Below, piece after piece: positions 18,445 to 27,743 of a stretch of 61,619 nucleotides of DNA. The DNA is from an uncultured Eubacteriales bacterium (GTDB lineage: Bacteria > Bacillota > Clostridia > Oscillospirales > Acutalibacteraceae): positions 1 through 61,619 of the forward strand of contig CAKSSR010000013.1 in NCBI GenBank assembly GCA_934489735.1, written 5' to 3'. The notes under the pieces are model-generated. The model was not told the origin of the DNA and made no database searches. It was given only the letters and a program-made list of their open reading frames with translations. Each line of letters opens with the position of its first letter. Positions within the stretch are counted from its first letter, which is position 1. The position numbers were made by a program, and so were the translations under genes.

Positions 18445-20127
18445 TTATTTTTCAAAGATTATCTTGTCCAATGGTTTACCTCTATAGCCTTCATTTCTAA
18501 AAGATTCTACCAGTTTCCTATAATATTCTTCATACAAACTATCGTTTTCATAAAGTTCGTTAAGTCTGTTCATTAATACAATTTGCTCTTCATTAAAATT
18601 AGAAACTTCTTTATTAGTTACAATAATCGATTTAAATTTCCCTTTATTAAAATCACCTTTCATTACGCTATTTGCATCTTTGATGCTGCCATTCTGTATC
18701 GCTTCTGTTATACAATTGAATTGTTCAATATGCTCCGTAGCGCTACATGTAAAATAGTCGTTAGATTCCATCGTTTTCTTTAATTCTTCAATCTCTCTTC
18801 TACATTCTCTAATATTATCACTTAATTTACTGCAAATTATATACTTCCTGGCTCCATTCTTGCCTCTCACTCCTAAAACTATATGGTCCCCTTTATTATT
18901 AACCATTTTAAAGTTATAAGTCATCTGTTGCTTCCAAGCACATTCTTGATACTTTCTATACCTTTCAATGCACACGTCTAAATTCCACAACGCTTTTTTC
19001 ATTTTATCCTCTAATGCATCAACCTGTTCCTTCTTAACCAATCCCAGTTCAACCATTTTATTATTAAATTTTAAAATCTTATCTTTTGTATCAAACTTTT
19101 CTTTGTAATTGTTAATAAACCTCATCAAACCGTATGCTCTATCTGTATCCGGATACATATCCATTTCTTCCGCCGCTAAACAGATTAAAGTATAATTCTT
19201 TTCATTTACTTTATTCTTAAAGCTTAGGGCTTTACCATTTTCGATAAACTTTTTTAATGCATTACGTCGATCCTTTAATATCCTTTCGACTTCTATACAA
19301 TTAGTATCTTCACCACAAATTTCCCTAATCAGTCCTATATTTGAACCTATCTCCTCCTCTGTATGATTATAAATCAAATATTCCTCTTTTTCTGATCCCT
19401 CTGCTTTATCAAGCTTAAAAACACTTTTTATTTCTTCATTTACATCATGCCCATCTATGCTATAACAAATAAAGTCTTCGTTTTTATATTGAAACTCTTT
19501 AAGTCTTTCAAATTGCTCGTTATCGATAATGCCTAATTCGTAAATCTTACTTGCAAATTTCAAGATTTTGTCTTGATTTTCAAACTTTTCTTTGTAATTA
19601 TCCATAAAATTCATTAGTACATCAACAATTTCTTCGTCCTGATGATTCTTTACTTCTTCCGCTGCCAAACAAAGTAAAGTATAATTCTTTTCATTTACTT
19701 TATTTCTAAAACTCAGAACCTTGCCATCCTCTATCAATTTCTTTAATACCATATACTGACCTGTTAACATTTCTTTCTTTTCTTCACATTCCATGTCCTC
19801 CCCGCAAAGCTCTTTAATGAGTTCTATGTCTGAATCTATCTCCTCCTCTGTATGATTGTAAATCAAATACTCTTCCTTCTCCGATTCCTCCGTTTTATCC
19901 AACCTAAAAACACTTCTTACTTCATCCCTAGAATCATAATCTTTTATATTATCATTACTTTTTATCTGATAACAAACAAAATCTTCCCCACTAATATCAA
20001 TACTCTTTCTTACGTTATTAAATAATAACATCCCTCTAAGTACCTGCCTCGCAGCAGTAAAAGTTCTTACAGGAACCTTAATTAAATCTTCTCTCCCATT
20101 AGTTGCACTAACTCCATTAATATCCAT
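18445..20127 (-). CDS. Unknown protein with two about 165-residue repeats
   Basis: No recognised family. Two repeats (about 48-215 and 220-385) each contain (D/E)DF(V/I)CY, then SVF(R/K)LDK, EYLIYNHTEEEI, then VNEKNYTL.CLAAEE and NYKEKF...KILKF. A third, partial element has RKYIICSKLSDNIREC (about 425-440). The same first module opens the protein at 60326-61619 (NYVCYVVSG, RYLLYDHTKSEIDSN), so the two are homologous. The chain is acidic and helix-rich, without signal peptide or membrane segments. Start: ATG at 20127, 9 nt past AAGGA; the ATG at 20136 overlaps the ribosome site. It is monocistronic, with a promoter at 20199-20227 and a terminator at 18361-18403. Confidence 0.8.
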   Translation of the reverse strand: MDINGVSATNGREDLIKVPVRTFTAARQVLRGMLLFNNVRKSIDISGEDFVCYQIKSNDNIKDYDSRDEVRSVFRLDKTEESEKEEYLIYNHTEEEIDSDIELIKELCGEDMECEEKKEMLTGQYMVLKKLIEDGKVLSFRNKVNEKNYTLLCLAAEEVKNHQDEEIVDVLMNFMDNYKEKFENQDKILKFASKIYELGIIDNEQFERLKEFQYKNEDFICYSIDGHDVNEEIKSVFKLDKAEGSEKEEYLIYNHTEEEIGSNIGLIREICGEDTNCIEVERILKDRRNALKKFIENGKALSFKNKVNEKNYTLICLAAEEMDMYPDTDRAYGLMRFINNYKEKFDTKDKILKFNNKMVELGLVKKEQVDALEDKMKKALWNLDVCIERYRKYQECAWKQQMTYNFKMVNNKGDHIVLGVRGKNGARKYIICSKLSDNIRECRREIEELKKTMESNDYFTCSATEHIEQFNCITEAIQNGSIKDANSVMKGDFNKGKFKSIIVTNKEVSNFNEEQIVLMNRLNELYENDSLYEEYYRKLVESFRNEGYRGKPLDKIIFEK

Positions 20128-20198
20128 TATCATCATTCCTTCCCTTTATATTAATAAAATCCTTCTAGTCTTTAAATTTATTCCACAATACACTATAT

Positions 20199-20227
20199 AT
20201 TATATCATAAATGTATACTTATTACAA
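20199..20227 (-). promoter_or_regulatory. Promoter of the 18445-20127 gene
   Basis: Minus strand: TTGTAA, 17-nt spacer, consensus TATAAT. G-rich sequence (AAAGGGGTGTCGGGC) lies upstream of the -35 box. Confidence 0.65.
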
Positions 20228-20283
20228 GTGCCCGACACCCCTTTCCCTTAAACCTTACAAAAATTCCTTCGTATAATACAAAA

Positions 20284-20311
20284 ATCGGTTAAACATCTCT
20301 GTCTAACCGAT
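20284..20311 (-). terminator. Repeated hairpin terminator, copy 1 of 4
   Basis: Minus strand: 12-bp stem ATCGGTTAGACA / TGTTTAACCGAT (one G-U) closed by a GAGA tetraloop and followed by TTTT. The same 28-nt element recurs at 27227, 29036 and 32391, always just downstream of an intact or broken copy of one C-terminal domain. Confidence 0.85.
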
Positions 20312-20325
20312 AATAATTATCTACT

Positions 20326-20560
20326 TTATATTCTGTTAGTTTTATTATCCTTACCACACTGTTTTCAAACAATGTCCCATTACTTATGCTGTCTACAATC
20401 TCTTTAAACTCATTGCTTTTATAATCATTAGTAGTAATTATAAACTTATATTGTTATAACGCTTTCTATCTTCTGTATTCATGGCCTTGCCACTTGTTAA
20501 AATTCCCTTTGCTTATCATTATTTCTTCCAAACATGCCCCATACTATTCATGTTACCTAT
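20326..20560 (-). pseudogene. Degenerate C-terminal domain remnant, copy 1
   Basis: Minus-strand conceptual translation recovers TNDYKSNEFKEI, then SISNGTLFENS, then IIKLTEYKV, clearly the end of the domain that closes the intact protein at 29182-30756 (GTMVKNCYGHRIVKLTEYKVGDIANL). It has lost its frame, its upstream part and any start. It lies between the 20563-25566 gene and terminator copy 1. The DNA also matches the remnants at 27304 and 32468. Confidence 0.7.
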
Positions 20561-20562
20561 GT

Positions 20563-21225
20563 TCATCTGCTATTTACAGTTATTATCCTCATTAAATTAA
20601 TTTTACTTTCGCCTCCAATATAATTCTTGTCTTGCTCATCTAAAGAAATACCTGCTTGAGATAAACAATTTTCGTACGTTTGTAGTATCTTATTTAAAAA
20701 ATGATTGACGAGATCGTCAACAGTGTTTTTGTAAATGGAATTCCAGCTCATATTTGCTGATGCCTCTCTCTTAAACAATTCGACTACATCTATGGCTTTT
20801 TCTGCATACTCGCTAAGAAATGCGTAAGCATTTGCATACCCACTGTTTACACCTACTTCAATTAAATTTCCTTCCGGTCCTTCTTGCAATTCATTTGCTA
20901 ATGCTTTTAACTCTTCTACATCCCCTTTAATCCGCTGATAAAATTTCTCACCTAAACGCCCTAGACCATCCTTAAGTATTGTATCAAGTTCTTTTTTTGT
21001 CTTACTGCACGCATTTATCTTCATAGCTGTTTCTGATGCAATACGAGCAATATCATTTTTTTCTGTGAATAAATAACTTAATTTTTGAACAGAAACTGGG
21101 TAGACTATATAACATATGGACTCATCGGGCAATTCATGCTTTATAAACCTATATTTACCTGGCTCCACATTGTATGCTTCGATATTAGTACCAGTAACAA
21201 ACCAGCATCTATATGCCCCTTTCTG
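20563..21225 (-). pseudogene. Downstream segment of the 21226-25566 gene, cut off by one amber codon
   Basis: This segment is in the same frame as the large ORF upstream and is separated from it only by TAG at 21226-21228. Immediately after the TAG the frame reads QKGAYRCWFVTGTN, then EPGKYRFIKHELPDES and ICYIVYPV. This aligns with an internal domain of the upstream protein (VYECCFACTDIGKYNEAP, then FYIVYPTIGKE). The apparent ATG or GTG starts inside the segment have no ribosome site and would cut the domain in half. In the sister linker (EQPMQQGQ) the equivalent codon is CAG, so CAG to TAG explains the stop. Either a recent nonsense mutation, readthrough or suppression, or a sequencing error. 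Without the stop the product would be about 1,667 residues. Confidence 0.75.
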
Positions 21226-24200
21226 CTACATTGGCTGTTCATCCACTGCCGTTGAACTACCGTTTGATCCTTGATAATTGCCCCATTGCTGGCCTTGCTG
21301 CATTGGCTGCTCATCCACTGCCGTTGAACTATAGTTTGATCCTTGATTATTCCCCTTACTTTTTTCCTCATAGAAACTCCAATAATTATGATTTTCATCT
21401 ACCTTGCGAGCCCAAAAACTATTCCAATCATATTTTCTACCTTTTTCTTCAATTTCTTTTAATACTTCTGAAACAGATGTCGTTAACTTCATTTCCCCAA
21501 AGCAATCATCAATTTTTTGTTTTGCCATTTCTACTAACCTTCCAAAAAATTTAACAGCACCCGTTTTTTTCAATTCATCTTGTAACCAATTTTCGTCGTA
21601 TAAAATATAACAATCCTTACCATCCCTTTGGCAAGCTATACAACCATATTTTTCTCGAATCCAGTCAATATCTTTATAAAACTCTCCTTCGCCTGTAATC
21701 TTTTTTTCGCCTCCACCAACATTTAACACATTTAAATAAACATGAGGCAAATCTCCCCTACCATAGATTTTAAAAAAACCATCTACTTTTCTACGGATAA
21801 TGCTTAACAACTCTTGATCATTATGGCCTATATATTCGTAAGATGCATACCTGATTTCATCGTCATATATAACATCGCCTAATTTTTTCCCATATTTTTT
21901 ATCTAATAAATTAAACAATACCAAAAAATCGTCAAAATCAAAGCATTCAAAACTGCCACTTTTAATACCTCTTAATTCAGTCGCACCAATCTTACCAAAA
22001 GCTTTTTTCAAAACTTCTTTATATTTTTCACTCTTACTATCCAATCTATCTAACTCATCTTTTCTATTAATATACTTTTTTATTGTACTATCATTCACAT
22101 CGTTCGACATAAAAAGGTTTGTAGTAGTAGTTACTATATAATCACCATTCAAAGTTTTGTAAACGCTAAAATCGCCACCTAATTCATTTGTATCAAGGCA
22201 ATAAATGTTAAAATCTAAACTTTCGCAAAATCCATCAATAACCTCATCTACGAAACCTTCTTCACTTACTACTCTTTCTTTTAAGTCTGAATAGGATTTT
22301 TTAATACTTTCAATAAATCCTTTTGTCATATTTTCAAGAACCTGTTTTTTAGTTAATCTAATACCACAAGGGAAAGCATATTCATTCCAAAATTTATCAA
22401 TATCTATGCATTCTTTACTTAAAATCACACTATATGCATCATTGTTTTCTGCACAAGATTTATATCCTTCTGTATCACCTGCTATTTCTTTTATATTCTT
22501 AAGAACATCAAAAAATTCATCAATCTTAGTATCTTTCAACAACTTCTCAGGCGACTTACAAATAATACAGTACTTGCATTCAGCATTTTCTCCTTTAATT
22601 GAAATAACCCTAAGGCTATCTACATCACCCTCAGCCTCTGCACCAATTCCATATTTATATCTAAATTTCGAATTATCTTTAATTCCTACAATTTCATCTT
22701 TTTTATAATCTTCTCCTAATTCCTTCTTATAGCGATAATCAAGGAACTTATTTACAATATCTTCTGTATTTCCATCTCTTATTTCAGAATGCTTCATAAA
22801 AACACTGATTTTTTTATCTTCTGTTTGAAAACCAAGTGGTTTTTTGAAAAAGTCATCTACACTTACAATATCTTTCATATTTTTTTTAATTGATTCAAAT
22901 AGCTCTTCATTTTTAAACAAAGAAGCATTAACTAAATTACCAGGTTCATTAGACTTTTTATATACTTCATTGAATATTCTTTTTAATCTACACACACTTA
23001 CAAACAGTTCTCTAAAAGCTAAATTTCCTTTTTTAGTTTTTCTCAATTCATCTATCGCATTTCCACTTAAAAGTAATTCCTTTCCTATAGTAGGATAAAC
23101 TATATAAAATGTTCTACTACCACGCTTACTAGTAACAATTCTATGTTCTAAAGGTGCTTCGTTATACTTTCCTATATCCGTGCAAGCAAAACAACATTCG
23201 TAAACTACGTCTGGACTTCCTTTACCAGTAAACATTGTTAAAAGTTTACGCTGAATATATTTGTCATCTGATTGTATATTTTCTAGAAAATCTATTTCCT
23301 TCCCTTTAAATTGAACATTATACTTACCAAATGTTTCTTCGTTATAAGTTTTGTAGAATTCAGCATTTTCTAATTCTTTAAATTCCTCATTAACATTAAT
23401 ATGCTCCATAATACGCAAATACATTTCCCCTATTTCCTTCAAACATGACACAAATTGTTTTTTTGTTTCAACATCTTTTAAAATATCATTTAAATCCCTA
23501 CATATTATAAAGCAATTTTTTTCTGATGCTTCCACCATGATCCTGTTTTCTGACTCTTTCGCACTTTCATCCACATAGTATCTAAAGGAACTTTTTGTAA
23601 AGCCCATTTCCTTACATAAAGCACTCACTGATTCCTCTTTAATATGTGAAATGTTCAAACTTATTTCCTTTTTATCTATATTTTTCAGTTTAACTTCCTT
23701 GTCCCATAAATTTTCTAATAAGCAATATTCACCCTTAAGCAAATATTTGTCCATAATATTATTATACGGATTATTTGCTATAGTATTATTCTTTTCTGTT
23801 TCTTCCCTTTTTCCATGATTTTTATAATCAGAAATTTTATCTAATAATTGTTTGAGTCCGATAAAAACTTCTTCAGTCTTATCCGCAGCAACTTCTCCAT
23901 TGAAGCCTAAAACATTATTAAGAAAACTTTCAATTTTTGGAATTATCACTAATGTTTCTTTATTAACCAACAAAATTTCTGCTTCTTTACTATTCAACTT
24001 GCCAAAGTCAGTGTCGATTAAATAACATGTCAGCTCACTGTATAACCCACTGTTATAATCACCTTTAAGCTTAACTTTCTTTTTAAACTCGTTGAATACA
24101 CTTTTTCCTGTATCTTTACCATTTAAAGGCTTCTTAACGATTGCATAAATAAATCTATCATGATATTTATCGTATAATTCTTTCTCTTCCTCCTTAAATT

Positions 24201-25566
24201 TTTTTAATTCATCAAGAAAAGATAACTCTTCAGAGCTACACTTTAAAAAATCACCATTGGTTATATTCGGTAATTTTTTATCAAATTCTCCGTCCTTTAT
24301 AAATACATACGATTTTGTAAAATTTAATTTACTGTATATAAAATCAAAAAACTTTATATTGTTCTTACTCGTACAGTCGGCATATCCATCTTCTTTTTCT
24401 TTTAATTTCTCAATTGTTTCAAATTCTTCTGCTACTATCTTCTCATTGTCAAGCCTTCGATAAAGTATATATTTTTGATCCTTCCTATCTTCTTCACTAA
24501 AGTAGCATATTCTAACCAAATCTGCTTTATTTTCTTCAAGAAGTTTCTTCGCAGCTTCAGTAATTTTGTAATGATAAGTTTTGTCTTGGCATTCTTTTCT
24601 TCTATGTGGCGGATATATAAGCTCTTTAAGATCTTTAAGATCTTTTTCACCTACAGTCTTCACTGTATCAGAAAAATCTTCCCCTATAGTCAACTGCACA
24701 TTTGCAAAACTGTTACAATGCAATGTCGCACTAACAGCTGTATTTACTGGGGTAAAATTTTGTCTGTCATTAGAAGCTGCAACTTGGCAAGCCACACCTA
24801 TAATTCTACGCAACTCTTCAATACATCTACCTGCATTTCGTTCATCTCCCTCTTTTAAATATGCCGTTATTATTTTACACATCGTATTCAAACTTAAAAA
24901 TTTAATATAACATCCATAGAGTATATCCAATGTATCATAATTCACCTGACCTCCTTTTGCTAAATCTTGGCTTGTTATATTAGGATTAATATTATAAACT
25001 CTCGACATTTGTTGCTGCATTGCTTGCTGACCACTATTATTCACGTTCATGCCTGTTTGCAGATAACCATTATTCACGTTCATGCCTGTTTGCTGATAAC
25101 CGTTATTCATGCTCATGCCTGCTTGCTGATAACCATTATTTATGTTCATGCCTGTTTGCTGATAACCGTTATTCATGCTCATGCCTGCTTGCTGATAACC
25201 ATTATTTATGTTCATGCCTGTTTGCTGATAACCGTTATTCATGCTCATGCCTGTTTGCTGATAACCGTTATTCATGCTCATGCCTGTTTGCTGATAACCA
25301 TTATTCATGCCACTATTCCATTGTTGACAATTACTACTAATGTTATTGTACATTGATCCTTGCCCTGAAGGCATGCCGCTCATATTATTGATTGGTCCCT
25401 GCATATTTGCCGTCGACACAAAGTAATAACTCTGTTGCTGCTGTTGCGGAAAAGTATTCATTCCTTGTTGAAGTTGACCATTCATACCCATGCCTGTTTG
25501 CATTTGCTGATAACCACTACCTTGCTGTTGTCTACTATAGCCACTATTGCCAAATCCATAATTCAT
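21226..25566 (-). CDS. Giant Q/N-rich multidomain protein of unknown function
   Basis: About 1,446 residues. The N-terminal 200 are low complexity, rich in Q, N, G, M and Y, with 8-9 tandem copies of an 11-residue unit (M)NNGYQQTGM(S/N) at about 90-180. The rest is a chain of recurring modules with a hydrophobic Y-x-I(C/Y) strand followed by a helix: CFIICRDLNDILK, FYIVYPTIGKELL, YCIICKSPEKLLK, CYILYDENWLQDELK. No catalytic motif, signal peptide or transmembrane helix is apparent. The C-terminus repeats GSN.SSTAVDEQPM twice and ends at an in-frame TAG. Start: ATG at 25566, reached from the upstream LRR-like gene whose TGA is at 25572-25574 (GGAAAGTGATTAAGATG), so the two are translationally coupled. 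The same arrangement recurs at 30756-30758. Confidence 0.85.
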   Translation of the reverse strand: MNYGFGNSGYSRQQQGSGYQQMQTGMGMNGQLQQGMNTFPQQQQQSYYFVSTANMQGPINNMSGMPSGQGSMYNNISSNCQQWNSGMNNGYQQTGMSMNNGYQQTGMSMNNGYQQTGMNINNGYQQAGMSMNNGYQQTGMNINNGYQQAGMSMNNGYQQTGMNVNNGYLQTGMNVNNSGQQAMQQQMSRVYNINPNITSQDLAKGGQVNYDTLDILYGCYIKFLSLNTMCKIITAYLKEGDERNAGRCIEELRRIIGVACQVAASNDRQNFTPVNTAVSATLHCNSFANVQLTIGEDFSDTVKTVGEKDLKDLKELIYPPHRRKECQDKTYHYKITEAAKKLLEENKADLVRICYFSEEDRKDQKYILYRRLDNEKIVAEEFETIEKLKEKEDGYADCTSKNNIKFFDFIYSKLNFTKSYVFIKDGEFDKKLPNITNGDFLKCSSEELSFLDELKKFKEEEKELYDKYHDRFIYAIVKKPLNGKDTGKSVFNEFKKKVKLKGDYNSGLYSELTCYLIDTDFGKLNSKEAEILLVNKETLVIIPKIESFLNNVLGFNGEVAADKTEEVFIGLKQLLDKISDYKNHGKREETEKNNTIANNPYNNIMDKYLLKGEYCLLENLWDKEVKLKNIDKKEISLNISHIKEESVSALCKEMGFTKSSFRYYVDESAKESENRIMVEASEKNCFIICRDLNDILKDVETKKQFVSCLKEIGEMYLRIMEHINVNEEFKELENAEFYKTYNEETFGKYNVQFKGKEIDFLENIQSDDKYIQRKLLTMFTGKGSPDVVYECCFACTDIGKYNEAPLEHRIVTSKRGSRTFYIVYPTIGKELLLSGNAIDELRKTKKGNLAFRELFVSVCRLKRIFNEVYKKSNEPGNLVNASLFKNEELFESIKKNMKDIVSVDDFFKKPLGFQTEDKKISVFMKHSEIRDGNTEDIVNKFLDYRYKKELGEDYKKDEIVGIKDNSKFRYKYGIGAEAEGDVDSLRVISIKGENAECKYCIICKSPEKLLKDTKIDEFFDVLKNIKEIAGDTEGYKSCAENNDAYSVILSKECIDIDKFWNEYAFPCGIRLTKKQVLENMTKGFIESIKKSYSDLKERVVSEEGFVDEVIDGFCESLDFNIYCLDTNELGGDFSVYKTLNGDYIVTTTTNLFMSNDVNDSTIKKYINRKDELDRLDSKSEKYKEVLKKAFGKIGATELRGIKSGSFECFDFDDFLVLFNLLDKKYGKKLGDVIYDDEIRYASYEYIGHNDQELLSIIRRKVDGFFKIYGRGDLPHVYLNVLNVGGGEKKITGEGEFYKDIDWIREKYGCIACQRDGKDCYILYDENWLQDELKKTGAVKFFGRLVEMAKQKIDDCFGEMKLTTSVSEVLKEIEEKGRKYDWNSFWARKVDENHNYWSFYEEKSKGNNQGSNYSSTAVDEQPMQQGQQWGNYQGSNGSSTAVDEQPM
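25030..25310 (-). repeat. 33-bp coding tandem repeat
   Basis: Eight to nine consecutive copies of a 33-bp unit encoding NNGYQQ(T/A)GM(S/N)(M/I/V) inside the Q/N-rich N-terminus of the 21226-25566 gene. Units alternate between two variants (TGMN-I and AGMS-M), suggesting expansion by 66-bp steps. Copy number is likely to vary between strains. Confidence 0.9.
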
Positions 25567-25571
25567 CTTAA

Positions 25572-27050
25572 TCACTTTCCTTCCCTAGTATTTTTCTTTG
25601 TTGAATCATTTTCAAGTGTTTTGTCCGTATTTCCATTTAAATCAGGATTTATATTTTCAATCTTCTCCGGACCTTTTTTAAGTGCTTCATTTATATCTTC
25701 TATACATTTTTTACATTGAAGTGCAACTTTTTTATCTTTATGTTTATATTCTTTCCCTAATAAAATATAACTCTTGCGCAACATTATGCATTGTTCCTTA
25801 TCTAATGGAATTTTTTCTAACCCAGTTTCCTTTGCTACCGCCATTACATCACCAATATTTTTTTTAGCATCTTCTACACTTTCTACATTAACTTTAGCTA
25901 CAGCTGCAATGTTATTTTCTTGTCTTATCTTACTTAGTTCTTCTTCAGATAGGCCTTTTAGTTTCTCCAATTCTTCATTATCCATAACGACTTTATATTC
26001 TACTTTTAATTCTTCAGTAACGTAAGTCCAGTTTTCTACAATATAATTCTTCACTGCTTCTTTTACTCTATCCCTGTTCTTCTTGTCGTTCTTTAGCAAC
26101 TTTCCTGATGTTGGGTGTTTTTTATCAGATAGCCCTTTTAAAATATCAAGCATACCATCCCCAATCAGACTTATCTTATCGAAGCAATCTTTAGTTAGTA
26201 TTAACTTCCCTTTACTTACTCTCGCTTTCTTGACATCTACCTCTGCCTTGATAATAATTCCTTTTTCTTTCATTCCATTAACAACCTTACCAAGCATCAC
26301 CACACGTATCGCATCATTAAGTTTATCCCAAGAAACGACGTTTTCGTCTTTATTTCTCTTATTAGAAATCTCCTTTGTGTCTTTAAGTGCCTTAGCATCC
26401 TTTTTATCGTTTACACCTTCCAAAATAGCAGCTATCATATTTTTGCTCAAACTTGTTAAAAATTCGTCCTTCAATTCTTTGAATTTCTCAGCAATTTTGA
26501 ATTTTCCTTCTTCTTCTGGTGCATGTATTTTGCCACCATTTATATGTTTTATTAAATTTTCTATATTATTTTTACTCCATTTATCACCATAAAGATATAT
26601 ATCTACATTCTCAAACTCTAATTCTTTGATTATATCGTTAAAATTTTTAAAACAATTGTTATGTAATAATAAATCCAACCGACCACTCAGTCCCTTTATT
26701 TTCTTTAATTTTTGAAAATTACCTCCAAATGCTCCCTCTTCTATCCTTATTTGTTCACCTTCAAAGTAAAATTCTAAATCTTGAGTCGAAACCAATGATT
26801 CAAAAGCTCCCTTGGATATTGTCTTAACTTTATTGAAATTTAATATTTTAACTCCACCCATTGCTTTCTCTAAATCAAAGTTATCTCCTAAAATATTATC
26901 CTCATACAAATTGATATCATCATCTTCTATTGCAAATCTATATATTGTGCCTGACGAATCAAGTTCAAACAATCCTTTAACTTTTTTTTCTTTAGAAAAT
27001 ACCGCTTCTCTACCATCTTTCAGTACATCACTTCTCTCGAAATAGCTCAT
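25572..27050 (-). CDS. BspA/LRR-like protein, paralogue 1
   Basis: About 492 residues, paralogous along its length to 30758-32203. The N-terminal half (about 10-180) has a leucine-rich-repeat look of the LRR_5/BspA kind: LNFNKVKTISKGAFESL, then LEFYFEGEQIRIEEGAF and LHNNCFKNF. The middle and C-terminal parts are charged and helical, with VVSWDKLN.AIR and KSY.L.GKEYKHKDK conserved in both paralogues. No signal peptide is present, unlike typical surface BspA proteins. Start: ATG at 27050 after AAGGAGG; the ORF begins seven codons earlier at a TTG whose first codons are the ribosome site. Promoter at 27103-27132. It is translationally coupled to the giant Q/N-rich gene, so the two products probably act together. 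Confidence 0.8.
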   Translation of the reverse strand: MSYFERSDVLKDGREAVFSKEKKVKGLFELDSSGTIYRFAIEDDDINLYEDNILGDNFDLEKAMGGVKILNFNKVKTISKGAFESLVSTQDLEFYFEGEQIRIEEGAFGGNFQKLKKIKGLSGRLDLLLHNNCFKNFNDIIKELEFENVDIYLYGDKWSKNNIENLIKHINGGKIHAPEEEGKFKIAEKFKELKDEFLTSLSKNMIAAILEGVNDKKDAKALKDTKEISNKRNKDENVVSWDKLNDAIRVVMLGKVVNGMKEKGIIIKAEVDVKKARVSKGKLILTKDCFDKISLIGDGMLDILKGLSDKKHPTSGKLLKNDKKNRDRVKEAVKNYIVENWTYVTEELKVEYKVVMDNEELEKLKGLSEEELSKIRQENNIAAVAKVNVESVEDAKKNIGDVMAVAKETGLEKIPLDKEQCIMLRKSYILLGKEYKHKDKKVALQCKKCIEDINEALKKGPEKIENINPDLNGNTDKTLENDSTKKNTREGK

Positions 27051-27102
27051 ACCTTTCATCCTCCTTTTCAATTTTCATCATTTTATCTAAATGACTATTA
27101 AT

Positions 27103-27132
27103 AGTATAGCATATATATATATATATAGTCAA
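27103..27132 (-). promoter_or_regulatory. Promoter of LRR/Q-rich pair 1 with (AT)8 spacer
   Basis: Minus strand: TTGACT, 18-nt spacer made of eight AT dinucleotides plus GC, then TATACT. The homologous promoter at 32256-32285 has the same layout. A dinucleotide run in the spacer could change length by slippage. Confidence 0.65.
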
Positions 27133-27226
27133 CATGTTGTGGTGTAGAAATATTTTTTATCATTCTGTTAATTATAAATAAGTAATTTCCACATATTCTA
27201 TAGTTAAATCATTTACAAAAGTAAAA

Positions 27227-27254
27227 ATCGGTTAAACATCTCTGTCTAACCGAT
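27227..27254 (-). terminator. Repeated hairpin terminator, copy 2 of 4
   Basis: Same 12-bp stem and GAGA tetraloop as at 20284, followed by TTTTTAC on the minus strand. It closes the remnant at 27304 and precedes the promoter of pair 1. Confidence 0.85.
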
Positions 27255-27303
27255 AATAATTATCTACTTTACATTAATTTAATCAAAGATTCCATTCTAA
27301 AGG

Positions 27304-27710
27304 CTAAGTAACTAATTTCATTCCTTCGAATTGTACTAACCCAGCTGTATCACCCACTTTACATTCTGTGAGTTTTATCATCCTTGTCCCACTGTTTTTA
27401 AACAATGTCCCATTACTTATGATGTCTGCAGCCTCTTTAGATTCATTATTTTTATAATCATTAGTAGTCATTACAAACTTAAATGGTTTTCCTATGCTTA
27501 CAGTATAAATACAGATTCCTGTCATTTCGTTATAAATTCCTTTATCATATTTAGTGAAATGATGTTTAAATCTAAATTTTTATAGGCTTTTCATCCAATT
27601 GTTATAACGCTTTCTATCTTATATATTCATAGCCTCATCGCTTGTTAAAAGGCTCCTTTCTTATCATTATTTCTTCCAAACATGTCCCATACCATTTATA
27701 GCAGGCTGCC
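27304..27710 (-). pseudogene. C-terminal domain remnant, copy 2
   Basis: The open 73-codon stretch (ending KLTECKVGDTAGLV...) is not an independent gene. Reading upstream in the same frame gives KHHFTKYDKGIYNE, matching the intact paralogue at 29182-30756 (KHHSQKYDKDIYNE), with about 13 residues deleted after it. Further upstream the DNA still matches the paralogue's CATAGCCTCAC...TTATTTCTTCCAAACATG region, but with frameshifts. No ribosome site precedes the apparent ATG. It appears to be the tail of a lost Q/M-rich gene into which the ATPase DNA was inserted. Confidence 0.75.
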
Positions 27711-27743
27711 TGTTATAAAGCAAGCATTTCATAAACCTACTAT

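Noticed and set aside
25030..25310. Regular 33-bp repeats that could suggest a CRISPR array
   Set aside because: The repeats are contiguous without spacers, keep an open frame and encode a periodic NNGYQQTGM peptide, so they are coding tandem repeats.
26083..26592. Plus-strand ORF of 169 codons opposite the LRR-like gene, with a similar one at 31308-31742
   Set aside because: Both are mirror frames of paralogous minus-strand genes, explaining their mutual similarity. No ribosome site or promoter.
27304..27525. A 73-codon ORF (twice, also 32468-32689) as an independent small gene
   Set aside because: No ribosome site; the upstream in-frame sequence still encodes domain residues (KYDKGIYNE) shared with the 29182-30756 protein, so it is a remnant.
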